DNA from: Sagittula sp048553715
GTDB taxonomy: Bacteria; Pseudomonadota; Alphaproteobacteria; Rhodobacterales; Rhodobacteraceae
Assembly (NCBI RefSeq): GCF_048553715.1
Contig: NZ_JBLZNC010000009.1
Span: 1 to 64,000 of the forward strand
Direction: 5' to 3'
DNA: 64,000 nt
The position numbers and the translations under genes are program-made. The notes below the pieces were generated by a model. It was given only the letters and a program-made list of their open reading frames with translations, ran no database searches and was not told where the DNA came from. Shown here piece by piece: positions 35,229-44,609 of this stretch (positions are counted from its first letter, which is position 1; each line of letters opens with the position of its first letter).

Positions 35229-36191
35229 ATGCTGACCCTGCCCAATGACAGGCTGATCACCGCGCCTTTGCTGTCAGAGTGTCTGACCCCAGATGAGGTC
35301 GGGCATATCATCGCGCGGCTCGCGCAAGCCTTGCCCGCAATCGCCGCCCGTCTGGCCGCAGGCAAGCTGCCCGGAGATCCCGCAGCGCTTGTCGGCACCA
35401 ATGACAGCGGCGACGCGCAAAAGGCGCTGGATGTCGGGGCACATGACCACATTCTGGCCGAACTGCGCGGCTGTTCGATCCGGCACATGCTGTCGGAAGA
35501 GGCCGAGGCCGTCGAAACGCTGGACGCGGAGGGGCAATGGGACATCGCCATCGACCCCATCGATGGATCGGGGTCCATCGGCATCGGCGCGCCTTTGGGC
35601 ATGTTGTTTGTCCTCTACCCTACCGGACCCGCCGATTTCGCGCGCCCCGGATCAGAAGCTGTGGCGGCTGGCTATGCCTCCTTCGGGCATTCGCTGGATT
35701 TCGGCTTTACGCTTGGACACGGCATCCAGATCTTCGCCTTTGACGGGCAGGATTTCCGACAGGCCGCGCGCGATGTCATGCTGCCCGCCAAGGCCTCGAC
35801 CATCGCCTATAATGCCTCCAATGAACGCCATTGGTCCCCCGGCCTGCAACGCTGGGCGCAGGATCTGCGCGCGGGGGCAGATGGGCCAAGGGGCCGCGAT
35901 TTCAACATGCGCTGGCTGGCCGCCGCCGTGGGCGAGCTGCACCGTATCATCCTGAAAGGCGGCGCGTTTCTGTACCCTGTCGACAAACGGCCCGGTTACG
36001 AAAACGGGCGCTTGCGACTGGCCTATGAGGCGGTGCCCATCGCCGTTCTGATGGAGGCCGCAGGCGGTGCTGCCACCGATGGCACGCGGCGCATTCTGGA
36101 TCTTGTGCCGGACCATCCACATCAAAACACCGGACTGGTGTTCGGCGCGCGCGACGAGGTCGACACCATCGCGCGCTACCTGACGGAGTAG
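35229..36191 (+). CDS. fbp: Class I fructose-1,6-bisphosphatase
   Basis: A 320-residue enzyme. The metal-binding loop is DIAIDPIDGSGSI, corresponding to DPLDGSSN in classical enzymes. EEAEAVETL supplies Glu ligands, and the late YPVDKRPGYENGRLRLAYEA and AGGAATDGTRRILDLVPDHPHQ blocks match class I FBPase. It removes the 1-phosphate from fructose 1,6-bisphosphate in gluconeogenesis. Growth on alginate-derived KDG, which yields pyruvate and triose phosphate, would need this step. ATG 35229 is preceded by ACGGAGCC. The gene is convergent with a GST gene, with adjacent stops. Confidence 0.9.
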   Translation: MLTLPNDRLITAPLLSECLTPDEVGHIIARLAQALPAIAARLAAGKLPGDPAALVGTNDSGDAQKALDVGAHDHILAELRGCSIRHMLSEEAEAVETLDAEGQWDIAIDPIDGSGSIGIGAPLGMLFVLYPTGPADFARPGSEAVAAGYASFGHSLDFGFTLGHGIQIFAFDGQDFRQAARDVMLPAKASTIAYNASNERHWSPGLQRWAQDLRAGADGPRGRDFNMRWLAAAVGELHRIILKGGAFLYPVDKRPGYENGRLRLAYEAVPIAVLMEAAGGAATDGTRRILDLVPDHPHQNTGLVFGARDEVDTIARYLTE

Positions 36192-36800
36192 TCAGACGAA
36201 AAGCGCCTCTGGGCTGGTCATCGCATCAAGGTCGCGCATTGCGTTAATCCAGCGCGCCATGTCCTGTGTGGGCGCAACCTGTGCCTTGTCCAGCCATTGC
36301 ACGTAGCCCCAAATGGCGCAGTCGCCGACACCGGGCTTTGCCCCGTGAAAGAACGGACCATCCCCCAGCAGCCGCGAAAAGTTTACGCAATCTATGGTAT
36401 AGCGCGCCTCGAGCCAGCCGATCACCTCGGGCGGCAGACCGGCACTGCCCGGACGGTGTGCCTCGATCAGTTGCGGCAGGCACAAGCCGATGCGATTGCC
36501 CTCCCACATCACCAGTTCGCGGGCGCGGCGACGGCCAGCGGGGGTCTCCATACCCAGTGTGGAAAACCGCTCTCCAAGCTCCAGCAAGATGGCGCCGGAT
36601 TGGAAAATCACATCCTCGTCCAGCGTCAGCACCGGCACCTCGCCCAAGGGGCTGATGGCGCGAAACGCATCCGGTCGCGTGTCCCGTGCCGCCCAGATAT
36701 CGATCAGTGTGACCTGATGATCCAGTCCGGCAAGGCGCAGGGCCAGCGCGACCTTGCAGGCGTGGCCTGAGTCAGGATGTCCGTAAAGATGCAAAGCCAT
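36192..36800 (-). CDS. Glutathione S-transferase family protein
   Basis: A 202-residue GST. The N-terminal thioredoxin-fold domain runs from HLYGHPDSGHACKVALAL to the glutathione-binding SPLGEVPVLTLDEDVIFQSGAI (cis-Pro and Ser). The C-terminal helical domain contains GDGPFFHGAKPGVGDCAIW, the usual late capping motif. Cytoplasmic. The substrate is unknown. It begins at ATG 36800 and converges with fbp. Confidence 0.88.
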   Translation of the reverse strand: MALHLYGHPDSGHACKVALALRLAGLDHQVTLIDIWAARDTRPDAFRAISPLGEVPVLTLDEDVIFQSGAILLELGERFSTLGMETPAGRRRARELVMWEGNRIGLCLPQLIEAHRPGSAGLPPEVIGWLEARYTIDCVNFSRLLGDGPFFHGAKPGVGDCAIWGYVQWLDKAQVAPTQDMARWINAMRDLDAMTSPEALFV

Positions 36801-36877
36801 AGGCGCCCCCTGTGTTGTGGCCTACATAGGGGCGCAGGGCGTCGGTCAGGTCAAGCCGCAACGATGATAAACAGGCG

Positions 36878-37858
36878 TCAGGAAAAGGCCGCGACAGTGT
36901 CTGCGATCTGCGTGGCAGAGGCTTTTGCCCCCAACAGCACCGACAGCAAAAGCCGCGCTTTGTAGGGGCTTAGGGTGCCCCCCAGCAAACAGCCCACCTC
37001 GATCAGTGTGGTGGCACCGGAATCCTTGCCGTAGATGGCCATGGTCCGGCCTTCGTGACAGCGGCTGGTGACGATAACCGGCACGCCATTGGCGATCAGG
37101 CTTTGCGCGCAGGCCGCAAAGCCCACAGGGGCATTGCCCCGGCCAAAACCGGCGATGACCACGCCGCTGACGCCGGTCGTCGCGCAGGCCTGCAGCAGGC
37201 GTGGTGTGGATCCCAAACCGGGGGCGATGATCTCGACGTTTTCGTCCAGCATCGGGGCCTGCAACTGCACCCGCGCCGCCGGTCTACGCCCTATATAGAC
37301 CCGTCCCGCATCCACATCACCGAGCTTGCCAAAACCCGCCGAGCGGAAGGTGTCGACACGCGATGTGTGCACCTTGGATACATCGCGGGCGGCGTGGATC
37401 TCGCCCTCGAACAGGATCACACTGCCAAGGCCCCGCGCCTCGTCCGAGGCGGCATAGATGATGGCATCACCCAGATTGCGCGGCCCGTCGGTGTCGGGCT
37501 CGCCTGCGTGACGCTGCGCGCCGGTAAAGACGACAGGTTTGTCCGAATGCACCAGAAGATCGGCCAGAAAGGCGCTTTCTTCCATCGTGTCGGTGCCATG
37601 GGTGACGACCACCCCTGCGACCGTGTCATCGACCAGCGTTTCCGTGATCTTGGCGCAAAGGGCGTGGATCGTTGCAAGATCCAGCGCGTAGCTGCCCTTT
37701 GCCGGGAAATCTACAACGCGGCAGTCGATGCCCTCGGGGCGTTCGTGCAGGGCATCCAGCAGCCAGTCGCCCGCAAGCGCGGCATTGACCGGACCACCAT
37801 CGTGGTCGGAAACAGAGGCGATCGTGCCCCCGGTCGAGATCAGAACAACGGTTTTCAT
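36878..37858 (-). CDS. Asparaginase
   Basis: A 326-residue L-asparaginase-family enzyme. The first threonine motif is ISTGGTIASV and the second is VVVTHGTDTMEESAF, followed by PVVFTGAQRHAGEPDTDGPRN. No signal peptide is seen, so it should be cytoplasmic. The start is ATG 37858. It lies 101 bases after KDG kinase on the same strand, so it may be read through with the alginate operon, but a link to sugar use is unclear. The start chosen leaves out a long Arg-rich upstream extension. Confidence 0.88.
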   Translation of the reverse strand: MKTVVLISTGGTIASVSDHDGGPVNAALAGDWLLDALHERPEGIDCRVVDFPAKGSYALDLATIHALCAKITETLVDDTVAGVVVTHGTDTMEESAFLADLLVHSDKPVVFTGAQRHAGEPDTDGPRNLGDAIIYAASDEARGLGSVILFEGEIHAARDVSKVHTSRVDTFRSAGFGKLGDVDAGRVYIGRRPAARVQLQAPMLDENVEIIAPGLGSTPRLLQACATTGVSGVVIAGFGRGNAPVGFAACAQSLIANGVPVIVTSRCHEGRTMAIYGKDSGATTLIEVGCLLGGTLSPYKARLLLSVLLGAKASATQIADTVAAFS

Positions 37859-37959
37859 CTGCGGGCGTCTCCGGTTGGCGGGATCAGGCGGCAGCCACCG
37901 CCCTTGATCCGGTCCTAGCCGCTTTGCCCGCAGCGCAAAAGCCCGAAACGCGCGCGCCT

Positions 37960-38844
37960 TCAGGCGGCGAGGTCGACCAGCGCGCCGCGCGACTGGATCA
38001 CTTGCCCTGCCACTGCGCTGGCCTGCAACAGGCGATCCTCCATCGACATATGCTTGTCCAGACAAGCAAACAGACCGGCGTTAAAGCTGTCGCCCGCCGC
38101 TGTCGTGTCGATGATATTGACCTGTGGCGGTGTCACACAACCGGTCTGCTCATCCCAACGGTAGTGGATCGCCCCACCGCCGTTTTTGACCACAACGCCT
38201 TGTACCGATCCATAGCGGGCCAGAGTGGCCTGTGGATCGGTGTCGCCGAAATGCACCTGCTCGTCCTGGAACGACGGCAGCACAATGTCCGACGCCTCGG
38301 CCCCAAGCATCACCCAATGGCGCATCGCCTCCGGGTTCTCCCACAGGCCCGGTCGCAGGTTGGGGTCAAACGCCACCCGCACCCCGCGTCCGCGCGCCTC
38401 TGACAGCGCGTCCAGCAGCCGCAACCGGCTGCGCGGCCCCAGAATGGCCAGCGTGATCCCGCTGAAGTAAACCATATCGGCAGGGGCCATCGCTGACCGC
38501 AGCCTGCCTGCGTTTTCCGCCAGCATGCGCGCCGCCGAATTCTCGCGCCAGTAAGAGAAACTGCGCTCTCCATCCTGCAGGGAAATCATGTACAGGCCCA
38601 TCGTGCGATCCGCACGACGGTGCACCGCGCGTTGGTCAATCCCGCGCGCCGCCAGTTCCGTCATAAACCGGTCCGACAGGGCATCTGTCCCGACACAGGT
38701 CAAGTAGCTACAGCCCACGTCAGGCCGCAAACCAGCGAGATACCAGACCGTATTGAACGTGTCCCCGGCAAAGCCCTGACCAAAGGTCTGGCCTGCCAGC
38801 GGAGCCAGTTCTACCATGCATTCCCCGATGGATAGAAACCGCAT
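37960..38844 (-). CDS. kdgK: 2-keto-3-deoxygluconate kinase, PfkB family
   Basis: A 294-residue ribokinase-fold sugar kinase. It has the N-terminal GECMVELAP and FAGDTFNTVWYLA (sugar contacts), a central FDPNLRPGLW block, and the C-terminal DTTAAGDSFNAGLF, with the catalytic Asp. It phosphorylates 2-keto-3-deoxygluconate to KDPG. GGGAAAG precedes ATG 38844. It follows the SDR gene in the alginate operon and forms the last dedicated step before KDPG aldolase, which is not in the window. Confidence 0.9.
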   Translation of the reverse strand: MRFLSIGECMVELAPLAGQTFGQGFAGDTFNTVWYLAGLRPDVGCSYLTCVGTDALSDRFMTELAARGIDQRAVHRRADRTMGLYMISLQDGERSFSYWRENSAARMLAENAGRLRSAMAPADMVYFSGITLAILGPRSRLRLLDALSEARGRGVRVAFDPNLRPGLWENPEAMRHWVMLGAEASDIVLPSFQDEQVHFGDTDPQATLARYGSVQGVVVKNGGGAIHYRWDEQTGCVTPPQVNIIDTTAAGDSFNAGLFACLDKHMSMEDRLLQASAVAGQVIQSRGALVDLAA

Positions 38845-38904
38845 GTCTTTCCCTTTTAAAACAAGGTTGTCCGGCCCGCCGTTGCCAGCGGACCGGACGC
38901 AATA

Positions 38905-39648
38905 TCAGCTGAACAGCATGCCGCCGTTGATATCCACGTTCACGCCGGTCATGAAGGCGCTGTCTTCGGACGCGAGGAAGGCAACCGCGTTGGCGATGTC
39001 CTCGGGCGTACCTTGGCGGCGCACCGGTGCGTTGGCCTCGTAGCCGCGGCGCGCCTGATCGGGCGTAAAGATGTTGTGGAAATCGGTGTCCACCATGCCC
39101 GGGCACAGCGCGTTGACACGAATGTCAGGGCCCAGTTCCTTGGCAAGGCTGCGGGTCATGGTCATGACCGCGCCTTTGGACGTGGCATAGGCACCCGAAC
39201 CGGGGCCACCACCGTCGCGGCCTGCCTGGCTGGCAAGGTTCACGATCGTGCCTTTTTCCATGTGCTCAAGCGAGGCTTTGACCATCATGAAGATGCTGGT
39301 GAGGTTCAGGTCCATGACCTTTGTCCAATGGGCCAGATCCATCTCGCGGAAGCTTTTGCGCGCAACCAGACCGCCCGAGTTGTTCACCAGAACATTCAGA
39401 CCGCCAAAGGTGTCCACGGTGGTTTGCACCAGCTTGGTGACCTGTTCCTGATCCATCAGGTCGCCCTGAACGGCGATGGCGTTGCCGCCCTGTTCCTTGA
39501 TGTGGGCCACGACCTTTTCGGCACCTTCCGCCGAGGCGTAGTAGTTGATTGCGACATTGGCCCCCTCAGACGCCAGTTTGATCGCACAAGCGGCGCCGAT
39601 GTCACGTCCACCGCCCGTGACGATGGCTGTTTGTCCCTTGAAACGCAT
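38905..39648 (-). CDS. SDR oxidoreductase, probable DEH reductase
   Basis: A 247-residue classical short-chain dehydrogenase. The cofactor motif is VTGGGRDIGAA (about residues 10-20). The core shows NNSGG, IVNLASQAG (Ser) and the YATSK catalytic pair. GGAAGGA lies before ATG 39648. It sits between the PL15 lyase and KdgK in the same operon. In alginate degraders such as Agrobacterium and Sphingomonas A1, an SDR at this place reduces 4-deoxy-L-erythro-5-hexoseulose uronate (DEH) to KDG with NAD(P)H. The substrate assignment rests on that context. Confidence 0.87.
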   Translation of the reverse strand: MRFKGQTAIVTGGGRDIGAACAIKLASEGANVAINYYASAEGAEKVVAHIKEQGGNAIAVQGDLMDQEQVTKLVQTTVDTFGGLNVLVNNSGGLVARKSFREMDLAHWTKVMDLNLTSIFMMVKASLEHMEKGTIVNLASQAGRDGGGPGSGAYATSKGAVMTMTRSLAKELGPDIRVNALCPGMVDTDFHNIFTPDQARRGYEANAPVRRQGTPEDIANAVAFLASEDSAFMTGVNVDINGGMLFS

Positions 39649-39696
39649 ATTTTATCCTTCCGGTATAGTTGCCGGTCTCCTCCCGGCGATTGATGT

Positions 39697-42006
39697 TCAG
39701 GTATTGGCGAGCTTTTTCATGACCACCTTGAAGGTGTGCTCTTCCTGATCGGTGAAATAGAGATCAGCGTCATAGCCCTGATCGTCCATGAAGTTGAAAA
39801 TCCGCTTTGGCGCGTCCAGACGGTAGGGCACCAGCAGCGTCGCAATGCGATGCCGGGTGGCAGCCGGGTATTTCGCCGTCAGATAGGTGGACACGTGAAG
39901 ACCCTCGTAATCGGCGGGGTCCACATCGGGGAAATCCGTGGTCTGGGTAATCTCGGGTTTGCCCGATTCCGACCAGACAACCTGCCCGTAAAAGCCGGCT
40001 CGCTCGCCCGTGTTGCGGAACGAGGATTTGCCCAGCTCATAGCGGTTGTTGGCGTGCAACAGCCATTCCAGTGTGACCGGCTCGGAGGCGTCGACCTTAT
40101 CGACGATCACGAAATAGCTGTTGCGCACAAAGTAGATTTCGCGCTCGGCCAGCGTGACCTCGGGCGACAGGCTTTGGTAGGCGGCCGTTGCATCCCCCGC
40201 GATATAGATGTGGTCCTCGCGCTGTTCTGCGGCCAGAATTTTGCCCGTGGCCCCCATCGCGCGGTTCTTGTCCTTCTCCGCGTACTGGCCCTTACCATTG
40301 ATCAAAATGGCGTTCTTGGACCGTGTCTGGCGGCGCCACTGGCGGTGCATGGTCGAGTTGAAGGCCACGTAGTAGCCCGACTGGATCGCCAGATCCTCGC
40401 CATAGGCGGCCAAGCAGAAGGCGTTCTGGTCACCGTGGCTGTGGCTGATCGACCCGAAGCCCGAGGATTTGAACACAAACTGGATGTGTTCGTCGGGGTT
40501 GGCCATCTCGTGCTGGACGCCGACCCAACCGATGCCTTTGAAGTGGCGCAGCCCCCCTTTGGGCGGGGTTGCCTCGATCTCGGGGAAATCGGTGCGGAAG
40601 GCCATCTCGTCAAAGTTGGTATCCCACCAGCCCCAGTTGTAGAACGCCCCTTCGGTGCCGGGGTTCAGGCGCAGGTTTTCCTCGCAGTACCACTGGTATT
40701 CACCATTGCCGGTGACGCCTGCGAACTGGCGCATGTTCAGGCCGGTTTTGATCGCGGGCAGATCGCCTTGGGTGCTGTCGTCGCCAAAAGTGGCGCGGCG
40801 TGTGTTGGGCGCCTTGCAGAACAACGGGAAATCGCCGGTGTTTTGCAGGAAGGGACGCTTGTACAGGTCAATGCCTGTGAAGGACTTCAGACGGTTGGCC
40901 GCGTCGATCAGATAGGCGATGCCCATCATCCAGTAGTTCGTACCCTCGGCCCAACCACCGTCGCTGTCGCCCCAGGGCGAATAGACCGTGGCGAGAAAGT
41001 CGATGCAGTAATCCAGCCAGCCGCGCGCCTCGTCGCCTTCGTCATCGCCGAGCAGAGCGATACAGGCCGGGACCAGCGTCAGCGAAACAGAGCGCACCGC
41101 ATGGCTGTCGTAGGGGAACAGGTGGATCTTGGCGTTCAGCATGGCGTGATCTGCGATGTCGCGGGTCCGCTCGAGCAAGGCGGCACGGACGGTGCTGCGT
41201 TCCTCGTCGGACAACTCGCCATACAGCCAGTCATAGCCCCAGGCCAAAGCGTTGTTCACGCGGTAGGCCCATTCGTCGGTGTAGGCGCGGCTGGTCACAC
41301 CCATCGGGTCCCAGCTGGCCACTTCGAGAAGCTGCGCCTTTGCCTTTGCTGTCATCTCGGCATTGCCTGTGACCGCACCGCCGATGGCAAGGTGGCGGAT
41401 GCAATACCAGACCTCTTGCAGGTCGATGTATGTCTGACGCCAGACAGGGGCGACACGCTGATGGTTGGGATAGCCCGCAGGCTCTGTCATCAGGTCGCGG
41501 TCCATCCACGGCAGGACGGATTTTTCGTAGAACACATCCCAGCCGCAATGGGTCGGGTCTGCGGCGACGGCCTTGCGGAAGTCGGCCAGACGGTCAGCGG
41601 TCAGCCACAGACGCGGGTGGCTGGTGGCGCTGTTGGTGTAGCGGTCAGCTGCCAGCGGCAGCGGGGTTTCGGGCAGCGCATCGGTGATGGTGAAACGGCG
41701 CGCCTCGGACCATGCGGTCAGTGCCTTTCCGCTGTCATCACAGACCGCGTAGGACCATTCATAATCGCCGGCGGGCAGCGCTTCGTTCGGGGTAAACATG
41801 TTCCAGCGCAGCGGGCCGAACTGACGCGGCTTGCCACCGTCCAGCGGGGAAATGCGCAAAGTATAAAGCGCCTCGTCTTCGACCACGGGCAACCATGTAA
41901 AGCGCGGCGGGTTCTCGGTAATATCTGTCCCGTCGGTCGGCGCGTATTGGATCATCAGACGACCGGCGCGCGGTTCGTCAAGCGTGGGAGTGGCTGTGCC
42001 GTGCAT
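39697..42006 (-). CDS. PL15 exolytic oligoalginate lyase (Atu3025-like)
   Basis: A 769-residue enzyme that matches my memory of Agrobacterium Atu3025 along its length. There is an N-terminal beta domain with ENPPRFTWLP, a central (alpha/alpha) toroid with FPYDSHAVRS (catalytic His302) and WAEGTNYWMM (catalytic Tyr358), and a C-terminal beta-sandwich with SISHSHGDQNAF and QSGYYVAFNS. No signal peptide is seen, so it should act in the cytoplasm. It releases monomers from imported alginate oligomers, and these turn into DEH. ATG 42006 was chosen; an upstream TTG at 42033 would add nine residues. Confidence 0.93.
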   Translation of the reverse strand: MHGTATPTLDEPRAGRLMIQYAPTDGTDITENPPRFTWLPVVEDEALYTLRISPLDGGKPRQFGPLRWNMFTPNEALPAGDYEWSYAVCDDSGKALTAWSEARRFTITDALPETPLPLAADRYTNSATSHPRLWLTADRLADFRKAVAADPTHCGWDVFYEKSVLPWMDRDLMTEPAGYPNHQRVAPVWRQTYIDLQEVWYCIRHLAIGGAVTGNAEMTAKAKAQLLEVASWDPMGVTSRAYTDEWAYRVNNALAWGYDWLYGELSDEERSTVRAALLERTRDIADHAMLNAKIHLFPYDSHAVRSVSLTLVPACIALLGDDEGDEARGWLDYCIDFLATVYSPWGDSDGGWAEGTNYWMMGIAYLIDAANRLKSFTGIDLYKRPFLQNTGDFPLFCKAPNTRRATFGDDSTQGDLPAIKTGLNMRQFAGVTGNGEYQWYCEENLRLNPGTEGAFYNWGWWDTNFDEMAFRTDFPEIEATPPKGGLRHFKGIGWVGVQHEMANPDEHIQFVFKSSGFGSISHSHGDQNAFCLAAYGEDLAIQSGYYVAFNSTMHRQWRRQTRSKNAILINGKGQYAEKDKNRAMGATGKILAAEQREDHIYIAGDATAAYQSLSPEVTLAEREIYFVRNSYFVIVDKVDASEPVTLEWLLHANNRYELGKSSFRNTGERAGFYGQVVWSESGKPEITQTTDFPDVDPADYEGLHVSTYLTAKYPAATRHRIATLLVPYRLDAPKRIFNFMDDQGYDADLYFTDQEEHTFKVVMKKLANT

Positions 42007-42036
42007 GGGGCATCTTTCGGTTGAATATCGCAATTC

Positions 42037-42071
42037 GGCGGGGCGAAAGATCTAAGATCCGCCGCCCCGCC
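42037..42071 (-). promoter_or_regulatory. Hairpin between algQ-like and PL15 genes
   Basis: GGCGGGGCG and CGCCCCGCC pair perfectly over nine positions with a 17-base loop, on the transcript between the binding protein and the lyase. As with the other binding-protein genes here, it could protect the upstream message and limit expression downstream. Confidence 0.5.
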
Positions 42072-42121
42072 GCCCCCTTGGCGCCCCGTCGTGTGGACGA
42101 AGCAACCTCAGGGTCGGAGGA

Positions 42122-43687
42122 TCAGTTGTTATACTGGCGTTCGTAGGCCGAGTTCATGACTTCGAGGACATCGTTCATGCCCATCTTGTCGAGCGCGGCC
42201 ATGTAGCCGTCCCAGTCTTCCTTGACGTCGCCGGACCCAAGGATCCACGCCTGCTGACGTTCCAGCATGTAGGTCTGGATGGTCGGCCAGTACTTGTCGT
42301 AGATCTCCTGCTCGTCCTTGTTGAAGGACACGCCGAGGAATTGCTCGACCAGCAGGTCTTCGGTGTCATACAGCTCGATACCTTCGCGGGCGCTGTCACG
42401 GGTCCACTGCCATTCATAGCGGTAGTCCTGCGGGTAGCCGCGGTAGATCTGCGCGCCTTCGAGGTACATCTGGCTGTTCACCGGCTGACCGGAGTCCAGA
42501 ACATCCGAGGTAAAGGTCGGCTCGCCGTCAACCATGGTCCAGGTCTTGCCCTCGACACCGAAGTTGGCCAGCAATGCGCCCTCTTCCGAGAAGAAGTAAT
42601 CAAAGTACTTGATCGTCTCTTCGGGATGCTCGTTGGCATAGGTGATCGCCCAGCCGTCGGGCTTCATCGGGATGCGACGGTTTTCTTCGATGCGCGCGCC
42701 GCTCGCCGATGCCGGCGGCAGGAACGGGATGAAGTTGAAGCCGTCGATCTTTTCCGACAGGGCCACGTTGTAGCCGGATGTGGAAGCGAACCAATCGTGC
42801 GTCATACCGCCGAGATCTTCGCCCAGCAGGTAGTCGCGCGCCGAGGATCCACGTGTGAACACTTCGGAATCGATCAGACCTTCGTCATACCACTGCGCGA
42901 TGTTGGCCAGACCGTCACGGTAGCCTTCTTGCGCGTAAGGGTGCACCACCTTGCCGTCCTTGACGTAGAACTGGTGATAAACGTCCGCACCGGTCGACCG
43001 CGCATCCCACAGGTTCAGCAGGCGCAGCACTTCTTCCCAGTCGCGGGCAAAGAAGGGCACTTCGTCTTTCATGCCGTTGCCGTTGGGGTCCTGATCGCGG
43101 AACGCCACCAGCACGTCATACAGCTCGTCGACGTTGTTGGGCGCTTCGAGGCCCAGCTTGTCCAACCAGTCCTGACGGACAAACCATGCGCGGGCATATT
43201 TACCGTCGGGCAGGTAGGGGATGTAGTAGACATTGCCGTCATAGGCCGCGATTGCGTTCCAGATGTCGGGGTGTTCGTCGAACCATGCCTTGATGTTGGG
43301 CGCGTGCTCTTCGACCAGATCGTTGAGCGGAACAAACGCACCTTCGGGACCGTACTGGTTCACCGGCTGCTTGATGTTGTTGCCACCAACGATATCGGGC
43401 ATTTTGCCCGCTGCCAGCAGCAGGTTCATCGCCTCGTTGTTGTCCTTGGTGTTACGGCCGGATGTCTGGTCCACAAGATGCACACCGGTCCGCTCACGCG
43501 CGACTTCCTCCACCGGGTAAATCTTGGACGTGTCACCGCCGGGGCCGTAGCCCTGCGCACGCGGCCAGTGCATGTGGATCGTCAGTTCCAGCGGCTCATC
43601 CACGATGGGCAGATGGCTTTCGGCAAAGGCCGGGCTTGTCAGGGCCGTGGTGCCTAGGATGGCTAGGGCCGTCTTCACAACTCGCAT
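42122..43687 (-). CDS. algQ: AlgQ-like alginate oligosaccharide-binding protein
   Basis: A 521-residue periplasmic binding protein with a signal peptide (cleavage near AFA-ESHL). It follows Sphingomonas AlgQ1/AlgQ2 closely: LTIHMHWPR, MPDIVGGNN, QYGPEGAFVPLNDL, DGNVYYIPYLPDGKYAR and GGMTHDWFAST. A calcium-site loop DQDPNGNGMKDE lies at residues 198-209, and NSQMYLEGAQI occurs late. AAGGGAGGA lies five bases before ATG 43687, which defines the start. AlgQ-type proteins bind alginate and its oligomers and deliver them to AlgM1M2S. Confidence 0.93.
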   Translation of the reverse strand: MRVVKTALAILGTTALTSPAFAESHLPIVDEPLELTIHMHWPRAQGYGPGGDTSKIYPVEEVARERTGVHLVDQTSGRNTKDNNEAMNLLLAAGKMPDIVGGNNIKQPVNQYGPEGAFVPLNDLVEEHAPNIKAWFDEHPDIWNAIAAYDGNVYYIPYLPDGKYARAWFVRQDWLDKLGLEAPNNVDELYDVLVAFRDQDPNGNGMKDEVPFFARDWEEVLRLLNLWDARSTGADVYHQFYVKDGKVVHPYAQEGYRDGLANIAQWYDEGLIDSEVFTRGSSARDYLLGEDLGGMTHDWFASTSGYNVALSEKIDGFNFIPFLPPASASGARIEENRRIPMKPDGWAITYANEHPEETIKYFDYFFSEEGALLANFGVEGKTWTMVDGEPTFTSDVLDSGQPVNSQMYLEGAQIYRGYPQDYRYEWQWTRDSAREGIELYDTEDLLVEQFLGVSFNKDEQEIYDKYWPTIQTYMLERQQAWILGSGDVKEDWDGYMAALDKMGMNDVLEVMNSAYERQYNN

Positions 43688-43722
43688 GGTTTCCTCCCTT
43701 TTGCGAAGTCTTTCCGTCACAC

Positions 43723-44604
43723 TCATTCCTTTACCCCGCCCAAGAGAATGCCCTTGGTGAAGTACTTTTGCAGGAATGGGTAGATGAGCAGGATGGGTAT
43801 GATCGAGCAGACGATGATCGCCGCGCTGATGGTCTCGAAGGAATAGACAGACGTCAGAAGCGTGCTGGCAAATTCCTCGTCATCGCTGAGATCGGCAATG
43901 ACCTTGCGCAGATAGACCTGAAGCGGGATCTTTTCTTCGTCCTGCAGCAGAACCATGGCCCAGAAAAAGCCGTTCCAGCGCGAGACGATGCAGAACAGGG
44001 CAACGGTCGCAATGGCCGGTTTCGACAGCGGCACGTAGACCTTCCACAGGACCTGGAATTCATTGGCCCCATCCATGCGCGCGGCTTCCTCAAAGCTTTG
44101 CGGCACGCTTTCAAAGAAGTTGCGCAGCAAGATGATGTTAAAGCCGTTGACCGCAAATCCGATGATGATGCCAAAGTAGCTGTCCAACAAACCCAGATCG
44201 CGCATGTTCAGAAAGAACGGGATCAGACCTGCGTTGAACCACATGGTAAAGGCCACAACGAGGTTCCAGAACCGACGCCCGTACAGTTGCGGACGCGACA
44301 GGGCGTAGGCGCCGGGAATGATGAACGCGAGGCTCGCGATGGTGCCGAAGATCGTATAGATGAAGGTGTTTTTGTAGCTGGTCCAGAACAGCGGCTCCGC
44401 CAGCACATACTTGTACGCCTCCAGTGTGAAGCCCACCGGAGTGAGCACCACATTCCCTGCCCGTGCCTCGAACCCGGTCGAGAGCGACAGCGACGCCATG
44501 TAGATGAACGGGTACAGCGTCGACAGGGTAAACAGACCGATCAGGATCATGTTCACGATGACGAAAAGTTTGTCACCCCGAGAGTAGAGATTCATGTTCT
44601 GCAT
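43723..44604 (-). CDS. algM2: AlgM2-like ABC permease
   Basis: A 293-residue membrane permease of the sugar (MalG/UgpE-like) type, with six helices and the EAA loop read as SFEEAARMDGANEFQV. It keeps YIFGTIASLAFIIPGAYALSRP and a final FLQKYFTKGILLGGVKE segment typical of AlgM2/LplC permeases. ATG 44604 follows a GGTGAG five bases upstream; GTG codons at 44613 and 44616 are alternatives. It forms the channel with AlgM1. Confidence 0.9.
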   Translation of the reverse strand: MQNMNLYSRGDKLFVIVNMILIGLFTLSTLYPFIYMASLSLSTGFEARAGNVVLTPVGFTLEAYKYVLAEPLFWTSYKNTFIYTIFGTIASLAFIIPGAYALSRPQLYGRRFWNLVVAFTMWFNAGLIPFFLNMRDLGLLDSYFGIIIGFAVNGFNIILLRNFFESVPQSFEEAARMDGANEFQVLWKVYVPLSKPAIATVALFCIVSRWNGFFWAMVLLQDEEKIPLQVYLRKVIADLSDDEEFASTLLTSVYSFETISAAIIVCSIIPILLIYPFLQKYFTKGILLGGVKE

Positions 44605-44609
44605 CTGGC

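Noticed and set aside
39736..42024. Plus-strand open frame of about 760 codons opposite the PL15 lyase
   Set aside because: The minus strand encodes a full-length PL15 enzyme with catalytic residues. The opposite frame shows no recognisable domain and no RBS.
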